The notes below the pieces were generated by a model, which was not told the DNA's origin, made no database searches, and saw only the letters and a list, made by a program, of their open reading frames with translations. Of a stretch of 64,000 nt of DNA, positions 37,601 through 54,796 are shown piece after piece. Every line of letters starts with the position of its first letter. Position 1 is the first letter of the stretch. Position numbers and translations under genes: made by a program. The stretch is taken from positions 12,653,096 through 12,717,095 of the forward strand of contig CM065298.1 in assembly GCA_032871835.1 (NCBI GenBank). Reading direction: 5' to 3'. The stretch comes from Dipteronia dyeriana (lineage: Eukaryota > Streptophyta > Magnoliopsida > Sapindales > Sapindaceae).

Positions 37601-39309
37601 AAATAAGCTGAACATTGTTTCCTAAGCAACCGTCTGGCAGTAATAGTAGATATAACGCAAGAAGGAAGAATCCGACGTTCACCATAGAAAATAACATCCG
37701 ACTCTCCTTGAAGTGTAAATCTTACTTCTTTTTGAAAACAATCTACTGTAGCATGGTGTGTAGCGAGCCAATCCATTCCCAAAATAACATCAAAATCACA
37801 TATATCAAGCGGAATCAATCAACATGTAGCTCATGCTTACAAAATATAACCTTGTTATTCCTATATACATTCTCAGCCAATAAAGATTCACCAGTAAGTG
37901 TAGTCACTACTATACCAGAATCAAATGGTCTTAATTCTATATCTGCATACACTATAAAAGATCGAGATACAAAGGAATGAGTAGATCCAAGATCAATGAG
38001 AACATAAGCATCGTGGCAAAAAATGGTTAACATACCTGTAACGACATCGGGAGTGGTCTCTGCATCTTGCTGAGTCATAGCAAAAACTCTTGCTTGAGCA
38101 CGAGGTCTACCCCGACTGACCTCTCTGTTGGTTACCTCAAACCCCCTACTGCACTAGCTTGGGTTTTCCCTGTAGATGTAGATCCTCCTACTCGGGATCC
38201 CTTCTGTTCTTGAATCTGACTAGCGCCACTTTGAATTGGTTGAAAAAAATATCTTTCTCTCTTCATTGCCCCCTTGGACTAATTCAGGGCAATTTCTTTT
38301 TAGATGTCCAGTCTGCCCACATTGATAACAACCTGATATCCCCAAATAACACTCACCACCATGGTACTTTCCACATGTCTGACATAGAGGATGCCTACCT
38401 CTATCCATACTAGCACTCTGTTTATGACTACCCATTGGTTGTTTGACTGATGCTTGGCTAGAACCAGGTCCACGACTCTGTTGATAGTTACTAGTCTGAC
38501 CTGAAAAACCGCATGTTGCCTTAGGCATTTTGCTATAAGAGCCCCTCTGCTGACCAGTTAATGCGCTTTTGTTTCTGTTGTTCAAATCTACGAGAGTCAT
38601 TAAGGCCTCTCTCCACTCTCAATACAACTTCAAACAACTTACCAAACTCAACATGCCCAGAAGTAGTCACTATTGTCCTAATTTCCGATCGAAGTCCATC
38701 TTTAATTTTTTTGCACTTATTTACTTCATCAACGACTATATACGGAGCAACCCTTGAAAGTTCTATAAACTTCTTCTTATACTCTTCTATCGTCATAGAT
38801 CCCTACACTAGTATGAAAAATTCAGCTATTTTCAAATCTTGATAGAAACGAGGATACTAATGATCATTAAACTGCTTCTTAAAATCCTTCCAAGTAATTC
38901 CTTTAGGAGTCCTTCGTTGTACCGATGCCCACTAATCATATACTTTTTCCTTTAACAAAAATGTAGCAAAAAAGACATTCTGTTAATCTGTGCAACTCAT
39001 AACTTCCAATACACGTTCCAGTTCATTCAACCAAGAACTAGCATTATCTGGATCTCCAGTTCTATCAAAATTCGTAGCTCCCAATTTACGTGCACGCTCA
39101 ATAGAATTCTCTGGCACTCGCTTTTGGTACTGAACCATGACAGTCAATAGTTCTGCAATTCTATCCATTGGTTCCTCTCGATGTTCTGGCACATGAGGTT
39201 GAACTATAGGTGGGCGAGGGTGTGATTCTGCCTCATTTTCACCTTGGTTATCATTCCTCTCTCCTAGGTCAGCTACCGGTCTCGTGCGTGGACGGCCAAC
39301 TCGACGCAT
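34648..39309 (-). pseudogene. Tekay gag-pol with chromodomain, degenerate
   Basis: Gag starts at 39309 (MRRVGRPRTRPV) and carries a retrotransposon gag core and the CCHC knuckle CYQCGQTGHLKRNC (near 38330-38280). Protease near 38078-37815 reads LIDLGSTHSF, so the usual DSG is DLG. RT 37818-36400: a TAA at 37273-37275 replaces the Gln codon after CIDYR; the catalytic box [10 protein letters not shown] is intact near 36985. RNase H follows ([33 protein letters not shown]). Integrase 36153-35053 is in pieces ([35 protein letters not shown]). The chromodomain at 34965-34648 would direct insertion to marked heterochromatin. Multiple stops and frameshifts between frames. Confidence 0.92.
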
Positions 39310-39387
39310 GATGCTGTTACAAAATAAAAGATATGCTTAAATGCAAGAAACTAAATGCAAACAATTATTATGTGGTCCAAGGAATCA

Positions 39388-39409
39388 CAGACCGGCTCTG
39401 ATACCAAGT
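39388..39409 (-). other. Tekay primer binding site
   Basis: On the minus strand the 5' LTR ends GGTCCAGTCA and is followed by ACTTGGTATCAGAGCCGG, the initiator tRNA-Met type site. Confidence 0.9.
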
Positions 39410-40998
39410 TGACTGGACCTACCCCGACTCATCTCTTGATCATGAGGGAGGCCTTGTGGGCTGTACTTTTTGCTACATGATAAAAGAATTTCGACTAAAA
39501 TTCTATAGAAAATACTTGCTTTTAAACATAAAAAGAATATAAGGAAAATATTGGAAAGTACAAAATGTACATAACTGCAAGTCCTTTATTGCCACTTTCG
39601 TTCATTACAAAAAGTCTGTTAAAATCTCGACCAGACAAAATCCGACCACTTTTTTTTCTAAGTAAAATGACCAGAAATCTGAGTAGGCCGAGTAGGAAAT
39701 CCGAGTAGGCCGAGTCGGAAATCCGAGTAGGCCGACTAGGAATCCTACCACGTTCTGACCTTGTATCGACCATACCGACCATGTCGAACATGCCGACAAC
39801 ACATCTCAAAATATGTACATGAAAACTATGCATGACTCTTGCACTTCATGATGTCATCGAGTGCCCCACCTTAAAACTTCAGAGTCCACACAACCGAGCA
39901 GCTACCTGAAAAAAATATTTTTAAAGTAAAAGGATGTGCGCTAACGTCCAGTGAGTAAATGAAAACTTTTTAAGTTTTCTTCTGAACAACTTTTTGATAT
40001 GCATTCAATAATACATACTAAATATTACCGTATCATGCCAAATAATTCCATAGTAGAAGATAATATATCTACTTTCGTAGTTAATAAACTGTTAATACAT
40101 CTCTTTTTTGAACAAGAATAAGATAATTTATAAAATCTTAATCTGCACCAAATTAGTACCCGGGGATATCTTCAATACGTAAGCCGTAGTACTTCGTGCA
40201 TACGCAGAGTCAGGAATAACTTCTGTCATACACATGCAGAGCGACTCAATACTCCTTAACATCTGTCTTCCACGTGCAGAGTGACTCATCTGACATACAC
40301 ATGTGTAGAACGACCCCAAAAGCCAACAATAGCCATAACTAGGGAAGGGTACAGACATGGTGCTTTTATGAAATCAATCATAATCTCTTCTCAATACTTA
40401 GTAAAAGTAATAGCTAATATTTCTGAGTACTAATATAAGCATAAAACATATTTTTATTTCTCTGTATAATCACCATAAATCATCAAAAGAAATAAAACGC
40501 TTAAATGATTTCCAGGCAATTTATTTTAAGCATAAAACTGAAAACTTTCGAGTTAAAAACAAAACTGAATTTTTTTTCATTCACAACTTAGACGTTAAGC
40601 TTAATTCGGACAAAGTATGCTAAGTTCCTCTAATTCGTCTTCTTTCCTTAACAATCACACAAAATCCAATTAGAAGCTGAAATTCAAAGAAGAATCAACC
40701 GAAAATCTACAGTATTATGAAAAACTCTACTGACTTCTATTCCTTTTTCTTCATTCTCTTTCCTTTTTTCCGCTCGATTCTCCTACTTTCTAGCTCACAT
40801 AACCTTTTGATCCTCTTTTATATAGGTATGGAAAGACACATCTAAGTTGTGGGCCAGTTAACTAAGCTCACAGTTATCTATCCACTATACTGACTATAGT
40901 GACTTACTCACCTAATCAGTTTCCATTTCACGCTTATCCCTTTTTTTTTGCCTCTCAAATTGGGCCTTTAGTTGGGTCTGAAAGGTTTGAGTGTTACA
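39410..40998 (-). repeat. Tekay 5' LTR (right copy)
   Basis: 1589 bp, TGACTGGACC...GAGTGTTACA on the + strand. Closely similar to the left copy along its whole length, with scattered substitutions and small indels (for example near 39970, where a short block is missing). Confidence 0.95.
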
Positions 40999-41003
40999 GT
41001 TTC

Positions 41004-41891
41004 CAACTCTACGTTCCAACAACTCGGCCTTTAATACAATGTTATGAGCTTCATCCACTGTTCACAACACTTGCAATCCGATCTTATCCAGAAGTGACGG
41101 TCTCAACCCATTAAGATATCTGGCTACGCGTTGCCCCTCTGTTTCACTCAAGTTATTTCGCTCCGAGAGCCCAGAAAACTCTGTTGTGTAATCAAACACC
41201 AACTTGGTCCCCTGCGAATAGTTTTGAGGCAACTGGAATAGATACTGCTCATAGTCTGGTGGCAGAAACCTACCTATCATAGGCTGCTTCATTTTACGCC
41301 ATGTCCTTACAATCGTATTTCCTTATCGCTGATGATTCTTCTACAACTGATCCCACCAGACTGCAGCCCCTCCTTTCAGTCTAAAGGTGACAAATCTAAC
41401 CATCTTCTCTTCTGGAATCTCCATCATCTCAAAGAACCGTTATACTTCTGTGATCGAGTCAAGAAAATCTTATATACGCAGATTTCCATTAAAGCTTGGA
41501 AGATCTGCCTTCAATCGGTAGTCGTCATGCTCTTGGGATCGTCTCACTGGTTGAATATCACCGTACCCTCTATCTCTTTCATCTTCAGAATCATCCTCGC
41601 TATCAAGTTGATAGCGATGATGATGTCCTATGTTAACAGTTTAGCCTCGGGCAAATCCCTCAGCACGCACTCTGTTATCCAGTTGCGGCTACCTGTTGTT
41701 AGCGTTGAGGTTCATCCCGACAATCAATTCACGAATCTCCCTCAACTATTGTCGTTGTTCCTCCACCGCTGCCCATAAGGCCTCCACCGCTGCCCATAAG
41801 GCCTCCACCCCACGATCACCGTCAGTAGAGTTTCTGCCTCCTGCTCCGTTAGTTGACATCGAGTTCAGCAAATCCGTGCTCTGATACCAAT
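41004..41891 (-). pseudogene. CRM copy 1 gag, 5' part, and primer site
   Basis: Adjoins LTR B on its left. The minus strand reads ATTGGTATCAGAGCACGG (primer site, 41891-41874), then a gag start similar to that of copy 2. A perfectly repeated block GCCTCCACCGCTGCCCATAA (near 41778-41815) duplicates a short peptide. The capsid-like stretch ([20 protein letters not shown] near 41250-41190) lies in the 3' part. The reading frame is cut at 41003 by the Tekay insertion and resumes at 33026. Confidence 0.85.
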
Positions 41892-42419
41892 TGACGCAGT
41901 GAAAACGTAAACAAATTAGATCGACGTATAAATTCTATTGAAACTGGAATCTACCCGAAAATTAAGAAACAAGTTCTGAAATTTTATTGAATAATCAACT
42001 GCCTAGCCTTTCAGTTTACAAGGCTTTTTTTTTTTTAAATCCTAACCCGAATCCTTGTTGGACAACAAACGAGATTACATATTAAAAGCTATAAAAAATA
42101 ACGAAAACTGCCAAAAATAGTAAAATCACAAAAGTTACGGAAATAAAATATACCAACGACCACAAACAGGCCGAAATTAACGGTAAGCGATTCTGGCTTG
42201 TCAAAGTCAGCTTATGACAAAAAAGAAAATTTCCCAAAAAGGAAAGAACTGCGATTTCGGGACTTAAATGTTGAAATTTGGCCGAAAAAGGTTGTGCCTC
42301 AAAACCAAAGGTGTTGATTTCAGAAGATCTCGCTGATTCTCTTCAATTAAAGTCATTTATTATTGGATTTAAGATGGTCCCACAAAGCCATGTGGGACTC
42401 TGCCACTTGTTCTACATCA
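41892..42419 (-). repeat. CRM LTR B (shared middle LTR)
   Basis: 528 bp, same ends as LTRs A and C. It serves at once as 5' LTR of copy 1 (primer site on its left) and 3' LTR of copy 2 (polypurine tract AAAGTAGAGGGGGC on its right, minus sense). No direct repeat flanks it. Confidence 0.95.
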
Positions 42420-46897
<4,478 letters not shown>

Positions 46898-47427
46898 TGA
46901 CGCAGTGAAAACGTAAACAAAATTAGATCGACGACTAAATTCTATTGAAACTGGAATCCACCAGAAAATTAAGAAACAAGTCCTAAAATTTTATTGAATA
47001 ATCAACTGCCGAGCCTTTCGGCTTACAAGGCTATTTAAAATAAAAATCCTAACCCGAATCCTTGTTTGACAAGAAACGAAATTACATATTAAAAGCTGCT
47101 CAAAAAAACCGAAAACTGCCAAAAATAACGAAATCACAAAAGTTACGGAAATAAAATATACTAACAACCACAAATAAGCCAGAATTAATGGTAGGTGATT
47201 CTGGCTTGTCAAAGTCAACTTATGAGAAAAAAGGAAATTTCTTAAAAAGAAAAGAACTGTGATTTCGGGGCCTAAATGATAGAATTTGGCCGAAAAAGGT
47301 CGTGCCTCAACACCGAAGGTGTTGATTTCAGACGATCTCGTCGATTCCCTTCAATTAAAGTCATTTATTCTTGGATTTAGGATGGTCCCATAAAGCCATA
47401 TAGGACTCAGCCACTTGTTCTACATCA
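46898..47427 (-). repeat. CRM LTR C (5' LTR of copy 2)
   Basis: 530 bp, TGACGCAGTG...TCTACATCA on the + strand, followed by the right target duplication GTAAA at 47428-47432. Confidence 0.95.
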
Positions 47428-47432
47428 GTAAA

Positions 47433-48790
47433 TATATCAACTTTCGTTAAGACATTTCAAAGAGTCAAACCTATAAACAAAAATCTTTAATAAGTTGATG
47501 GAATACTTTTTTTTTTCTTAATCCATATACACTATGCAATAAACTTATTGAAATGATTCAATCCTTAGTCATAAAACTATGAATATGCTTTATAATAATT
47601 AAAGTATCACATTATGAAAAATTCACTTACAAGTAGTATCACTATAGATTACAATTGACTTTATCTTGAATGGGGGATGATCTACACTGACGCAACCATT
47701 AATCGAGTATTTAACTTTTTGAATCTTTTTTATTCTCATCACAATCATCAAAACAAATTCGTATCAAAATCTCTAATCACTCGATTAATAAGATTAATTA
47801 AGATAACATGTGCTTGTCATAACAACAAAAGATATCATTAAAGAATTCCTAATACATATTTTATCCAACTAATAATTCAATGGCATATTCAATCATCGCT
47901 AATGAAGGAGGCCTTACAACCATTCTTTAGAAAACCATAAGAATTAAAGACAACTCACCATATTATTCAACTTAGTATTAACTAAAAAAATTCAAATTCT
48001 ATAATCAATTTGAATATTGCTTAGATCTCTAACATCATAAAGAAAATCTAAACTTTATCAAAGACTACACTAAAGTTATGCAACTCCAAATTAAATAAAT
48101 CGACTATGAGCATTATGTACATGTCACAAACTTCGTTTTAGTATACTACAAATCCTCTCAAAGGTTAGCAGTGATCTAACCACCAAAATTACATTGTTAT
48201 AACCTTATAGGACAATACTAAGTCCAACAATTAAATCATAGGACATCAATAAATAAATAAATCTTAAATAAATTATTTACCCTATAAAATGCATACGTGA
48301 ATAGTTCTCGACATCACTTAGAAATAGTACATATCAAATAATAATTCCTCAAACTTTACCCAAAATTTATGAGTATCATTTCAATCCAACTTATCCAGTC
48401 ATCTCTTAGAAAACACGACTAACAACTTTTCTATTTCATAACTTATAGAATAATAGGGTTACGCTATGAAACCATAATAACTTCTTTTAACTCTTGAAGG
48501 AAAAAAATATTTACCAGATAATAAACTAACTCAAAGATACACATGTCATAAACAAATAGTCCTCAAGATTTAACATTTCAGTTGGTTTCATTAACCAACT
48601 TAAACTAAGCGTATTTAGGATCCTAAAATATTAATCGTAAGAAACCTAGAATAATAAAACCTAGCAAAATACCAATTGTAAAATATTAGAACATATCAAT
48701 ACTGATTTTAAAATATTAGAACATATAGGTTGTCTATAACTAACACCCAAAAGTCTATAGAATCCCAAAACTAATGCTTTGATACCAAGT
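47433..48790 (-). other. Element X internal region, right part, with primer site
   Basis: AT-rich, no recognisable gene. At its right end the minus strand reads ACTTGGTATCAAAGCATTAG directly after the LTR end, a tRNA-Met type primer site (48790-48771), which sets the minus orientation of X and shows that the right LTR is the 5' LTR. Confidence 0.7.
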
Positions 48791-51282
48791 TGTAACACCC
48801 CAAAAATCAAAGAGTAATTAAACACTTTGATATGGAATGTTAATACATAAACCATCAATTACTTCATCCAAAGAAACTAATAATCATCGAATCACTCTAA
48901 ATAAATCATTCTGAAATGTAAATATATCTCCAAATAATTCCAACGACAAGGTTCAAAACACTCTGAAGGAATTAAAACAATACCGAGCACCTAAACTCAA
49001 ATTCTAAGTAGCAAAACAAAGAAGAACATTACATATAATCTCAATAACTTCACCCTCCTGAAAGTCTATTTCTCTAGCGATCAGCTTCTAAGATACTTAG
49101 TCTGTAAAATGTTAAATGACAAGGGGTGAGCTATCAACTCAATAAGTATTGCATAATACGTAATCGAGAAAACATTTATTAAATTTATAATAACATTTAC
49201 TACGTACATAACTTTTAAAATATTCAGATACAATTAAAATTATAAAAATAACATTTTCATTATAAGTAAACTTGCAAAAGTAATATTTTCAAATACAAGT
49301 ATACTTGCAAAATTATCATTTTCAATATACAATAACAATTAATAACATTTGATAAAAATAAACTCAAGTCAAGTAGTGTCACCAAAACCCCCGGTGACCC
49401 GGCCATTTACATTTTTGAGATTGGTACAACACCAAAATCATTACATTTCAAAAATTGGCACAAGACCAAAATCATTACATTTCAGAAATTGGTACAAGAC
49501 CAAAATCATAACATTTCATTTGTCGCGCGCGCTGCATTTACATTATCACCGGTGATCAACATTTCATTTCATTTCACATTTCATTTCATTTCACATTTCA
49601 TTTACAACTGACGTTGAGCTAAAACATTACTTTCAAAATATCATAATACATTTGCATTGCTAAAATGCAAAAGAACCAAACATTTAAGCATTTTAAATAA
49701 ATAGTTTCAGTAAAGGTAAAACTCATTTAAAAATAATTAGGTAACAAATATGTAAGTAAATACTAAGTAAGAAAATGAGTTTATAAACATATATAATAAA
49801 ATATTTTAGAACATAATAATATGATAAATAAATTTGGTTTCTAAAAAAACATTTGTGCAATTACATATTATGTAAAAAGGAAAATCTACTTACCATTTAG
49901 AAAACCTCATAAAAGCAATCGTCCACGAAGCTAACAATCCAATCCTTACCCAAAAATCAAATATTTATATGAATATCAAAGTCTAATTTATATCTAGGAC
50001 TAGAATAAGGTCTGGCATATCGCTTCACATCTGAAATCCTAATGCTAGAACTAACTAATGTCGTTTTTCAAAAACAGAGTAGTGTCTGATGTAGGATTTT
50101 TAGTTTATTACACACGCATTGGAAAATTCTAAACATTTGTAAAAACATCTTACATAAAAATATATATTGACATAGAAAATTTAAGAATTTAATAAAATCA
50201 GTAAGCACCTTAAAATATTTTAAATATCGTAGTATTCATTACTGTCTGATAATAGTTAGTCTCAAATAATACTTGCCATTTGAATTTTTTAAAATTGTAA
50301 ATACATTCAATTGACATGAAATCTTTACCAAAACATAAATAACACATATTAAGTTTGAAAATAAAAGTTTCAAAGTGAAATCATTCAAATAAATACTTTA
50401 AAAATATTTATACTTTTGGTTATTAGAATCTATTTAATACTGGATAGATTGTAAAACCCGTGTTTGAAAATTCATAACTAATTTAATAAAACCCTAAAAA
50501 TATTGAAATAAATTCAGGAACCTTTTTAACCTGTATTAAACATCTTTACCAAATTTTAATATTTTTTAAAAAGTATAACATGGCAAAGAATATTTTCGAA
50601 TCCAGATCAAGCTAAAAAAACTGATATTTTCAGCAATACTGTTTCGAACTTAAAAATTCATAAAACATACAATACTCATTATTTTGAAATGAAACAAATT
50701 TCTTTGGAACCCTTGGTAGTATATTTAAAAATATCATGACAAAAATCACAAAAATATCATATATAAATTAACTATAATTTTTATAATAATCATTGGTCAT
50801 CCTTAAATACATTGATATCGGAAGATAAGAACTCAAAAATCACTATAATAAGCTTTTAGGGTTACTACACAATCAAAACACCAATATTGATTCCTCTAAA
50901 TGTATAAGTAATATAGAAAAATATATAAAGCAAAAAGAAACACACATTTAAAATACCTTTCTTCTTCTTGCTTGAAACAAGTTTTTGTTAAAAAGTATGA
51001 GAGTTTTTTTTTCTCTTCTTCTTTCCTCTCACTTGACGTTCAAGAACATTTAAGGGTTATATTTTTTTTCTTTCAATGATCATAAAAAGAAAACAAGAGT
51101 CTTAAATATTGGCGTTTTTAAAAAGGTAGGATTCCTAATTAAAATCAGAATCCATATAAATATAAATATATGTATATGTATATATATATATGTATATATT
51201 TATTAATATTATTTAAAAGAAAGAAGTATATAAGGAATAAAATACTTATTCAACTCTAATTTTTATTTTAAAACTTTAACCC
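48791..51282 (-). repeat. Element X, right (5') LTR, interrupted by Athila
   Basis: Starts TGTAACACCCC at 48791. 49121-51282 matches the left LTR X. It contains the palindrome ATCACCGGTGAT (near 49545), a run of GCGCGCGC and three copies of the ~33 bp repeat (near 49410-49515), against two in the left LTR. It is cut at 51282 by the Athila element; the remaining ~0.4 kb would lie beyond the window. Full LTR length would be about 2.9 kb. Confidence 0.85.
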
Positions 51283-52869
51283 TGATCACTACTAAATGAG
51301 CACCCGCAATAATACAGAACCGTGGAAGTAGCGTAATGATAAATAAAATTCGTTCCACGAGGATTGATGAATTGATTACCACAATTGATTGATTAAACCA
51401 CTATTTAGACAAGCAAATATTTGATGATTCAATTACATTACCAACACTAATTAAATATAACTACTCATAGAATGCACTAATGAAACTTAACCAACAAGTA
51501 AACAAGACAAAGTCACACACAAGCAAGTGATTGTATTACTATTAGGAACTTAGGCTAAGGCATTGAATCCACCTAACCAATCTTCACCATTTTATAGACA
51601 CATCATTATGAATAAATTATGCAAATGTGAATGTAGACTCGTGACACCCTCTATTAGTCTCTACTCTCTCTCGAGTAATAGAAATAACACTTATATGCAC
51701 CAATAACCTATCTCTCGATGGTCATCCGGAATACACACAAGTTCATTAAGCTTAGTGGTTCACTAAGTGAGTCCTAGAGATTAGCATCGAGTATTTCTAC
51801 CTTACTAGACCTCTATCATGCATTTCATCGAGCACGTTGTGTGCTTCTCCTCTCAGTGCATCACACAAAAACCAAATACACATTAAATGCCAGCTAGACA
51901 CTCAATGTTAATTAAAGCATGAAATACATATACATAAACACAAGCAATATGAATAATGTGGTGGTCTTCATTAGTAAATCATAGTAAAGGTTTCATCTTG
52001 ACCTTAGCCAAGATGAGTTTAGTTCATAATGTAAGAAATGGTTACAAAATATGTAATTTTAATACAAGCCATAAGCAAATATAAGTGCTAATTGAAAGAG
52101 GGAAAGGTTAAGAGTAAACTAAGTATAGATGTCCTCTCTCTTGATTGGTGGAATATGCTTGACTTGCTCCTTCTCTTGATGCTCCCATCTATGCTCCAAG
52201 GTTGGGTTTTTATGGTGGGAAATGATGGGAAGGTTGGGTATTTGGTGTTTGGTAAAGTGGATTTGAGGGTTGGATGATAGATTGGAGGGTTGATGAAGTG
52301 ATTTGGTGAAATATTTGAGTGAAAGGTAAGGGATTTGGGTCAAAGGTGGTGTCTTGGGGGGAGGAGTTGGACCTTAGGTTCGTCCAAGAGGTCCCCAGAA
52401 TAGCTCAAGAAGGGGTATTTATATGTTTAGGAATGAAGCACGAAACCCTAGAAAATCTGCTGAGTTGGACTGTTGTGCTGGTCGAGTGGCGCTTCACCAG
52501 CGTAACTCCACTGATATTGTGCGCTGGTCGAGTGGCGCCTCACCAGCGCAACACCACTGATATTGTACGCTAGTGAGGGTTACGCTGGTCGAGTGGCACC
52601 TCACCAGCGCAACACCACTGATCTTGTGCACTGGTGAGTGTGGCGTTGGTTGAGTGGTGCCACCACTCAACCAGCACCAGCCTTGACCTTTTATGCCTTC
52701 AGTTCTTCAGTTTTGGCCTCAATCTTTCTCAATTTCGTACTGTTACCCTGGAATTGCTAAAGTAACTTGTACAAGCTTAATACACTATTAAATACTCGAT
52801 TTTTACTCAGGAATGAGTGCAATAGGCAGGTTATGGAGGCTACACCGACTGTAAAAATGGGAGTTATCA
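51283..52869 (-). repeat. Athila 3' LTR (left copy)
   Basis: 1587 bp, starts TGATCACTACTAAATGAG, ends GGGAGTTATCA (+ strand). It contains about four ~46 bp tandem units of a GC-rich hairpin module (52474-52695) in otherwise AT-rich sequence. Confidence 0.94.
52474..52695. repeat. GC-rich hairpin module in the Athila LTR
   Basis: Tandem units of the type CGCTGGTCGAGTGGCGCC followed by TCACCAGCGCAACACCACTG. GCGCTGGT pairs with ACCAGCGC eleven bases further on, so each unit can form a hairpin of 8 or more base pairs. The 16-mer CCTCACCAGCGCAACA (52538-52553) is identical to one in the copia 5' LTR (16970-16985). Confidence 0.9.
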
Positions 52870-54790
52870 AATACCCCTAAACCTATATTTTGCTCGTCCC
52901 TGAGCAAAATCGAAACAAAAAAAATAATGTTAAGTTAACCTGCTCCGAACTAAACTAAAAGAAAACCATTATCAATTGTCATTTCCACCAAGCCAACTAA
53001 AGATGAGATGCAACATTGGCCGACCCATATTGTAGTAAAAAGGGATGCCAAGACATGTAAACTAAAGTGCTATAACACTAGAGATTACAATTCCGGACTT
53101 TTTTGTGGAGTTAGCTTCAAAAGCATCGAACACAAGAGTCATTAGATAACATTTTGCCTCGACTCTAAGCCTTTCAAGATTTCTCTATTTTTTCCACACT
53201 GAACCTAGGCTCGCTCATCAAACATATACGAGTTGGAGTTTATGTACAAAAAAATTTCAAATTTGCATGCATATGAAAAATTTGTAGGGACGCTCATAGT
53301 TTCATACAAATAAACCTCATGAATGGAATCAAACATTAAGAACTCTCTTGTTTTCAAGCTAGACCCTTCCTAAAGATCAATTAGGACTTCTTGTTAGGCG
53401 CAAGTGAGGTTGATGACAGATGGTGATGGAGAGGTCGGGTGGGTATGGTTTTATTGGTGAGACAATGATCATATTAGAGTCTTTTCCTTATTATCCTTTG
53501 TACATTCCCCTTTTTAGAGCCTAGACAATTTATTGACTTTCAGAGCTCATACATTTTAGTGGTTGATTTACATTTAAGCAACCCTTTTTCAATGGACTTT
53601 CAAAGCTCTACTCATTATTATTATTATTATTTGAATAAAGTAGTGCAATTTACACAATGAGCCTAAGTACACGCTAATTGAATACATTTTGGTACATTAC
53701 TCTTTGGGGCTTCCATCTTCATTTCCTCATGACATGATCATTGTTATGGGAAAGTCAGTAGTTTAAGTCTAGTTTGGTGTAGATGTAACATGGGGTGGAT
53801 ATGGTGATTGGGTTTAGTGTGTAGGTTCACATTCTTTGGACATTTAGGCACACACAAGGTTTAGGAATGTGTTTGGGTAATTTTAAGTGGCTAACACACA
53901 TTGCCTACGTCATCTCTATAGGTACGAGTATAGCAAGAAAACAAGGTAAATCATATGAGGCCAACTTTTTGAAAATTTGTTCTTTAATGTTCAATGCAAT
54001 GAGAAGATGTCCTTTTTCTCATTTCTAATATCTACATGAAGAGTGTTTAGAGAGTCGAATTGAAATTCACTCTTGTGGACGCAATATTTAGGCAATGAAG
54101 CTCACATGGGTAGTCTCCACTAATGATTTAGACATCTCAGGCGCGCTATCTCATTCACTAATGCACAATGAGTCCAGTAGGATGTGTGTAAGCAATGTGG
54201 TGAAGCTTTGGCCTTCACGACCCTAGAATGATACATGACATACCAAAAATTTCCCACAACGGCTCAGACCAAAAGCATCACAACAAGCAACCCTTGTTGC
54301 TCAAAATTCTGCCTCAAAATTGTTAGAAATTTGACCCAAAAACACACAATCATGCAAAAATAAAAAATTTAAAGATAAAACACCCAAAACAATCAAGCAA
54401 GACACATAAAAGCAAAAAACTGGCTATCGAATGGCCGCACCCCCAAACCTAAACAAAACATTGTCCTCAATGTGTGTACAAATGAAATGAATGAACAATG
54501 TAAGCTTAGAAGCGGGAAAGAGGCCAACCGAAACACCACAGAAAAAGCAAATATCACTAATACCTAAAAGGTAAGCACAATACAACTCCGCAAATATAGC
54601 TTAACAAAGTATAAATGAGAGACATAAAATAAATATGAATGAGATAAAGTAATATAAATAAGAGAAGTTCCAATAGAAATGCAATAATAAAGAAAATCCA
54701 TCAAATTAAACATCTTAAAAAGAAAAAAACAAAAGTGCTAAAACAGAATAAAAGCAACACAATTGGAGCAAATGATGACATGAAACAGTC
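52870..54790 (-). other. Athila 3' non-coding region with polypurine tract
   Basis: Next to the LTR the minus strand reads AGGTTTAGGGGTATT (52884-52870), the polypurine tract, close to an inverted repeat TTGCTC/GAGCAA (near 52889-52908). No gene seen to about 54790. A second tract-like box ACCCCCAAACCTAAA is at about 54438-54453. Confidence 0.7.
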
Positions 54791-54796
54791 CTCCGG

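Larger units (their letters stand above)
33022..41003 (-). mobile_element. Nested Tekay-like chromovirus (Ty3/gypsy), 8.0 kb
   Basis: Element 33027-40998, inserted in the gag of CRM copy 1; target duplication GTTTC at 33022-33026 and 40999-41003. The joined flanks match the uninterrupted gag of copy 2 (near 46020: CCAGGGTTTCCAACTC). LTRs 33027-34612 and 39410-40998. Minus-strand order gag, protease, RT, RNase H, integrase, chromodomain. The chromodomain (EEPIEILDKREQVLR, IPLVKMLWRNHATEKATWE) and long LTRs fit the Tekay/Del lineage. Broken by several stops. Confidence 0.93.

Noticed and set aside
49349..49555. 68 aa frame with internal peptide repeats
   Set aside because: Produced by the ~33 bp tandem repeat in LTR X.
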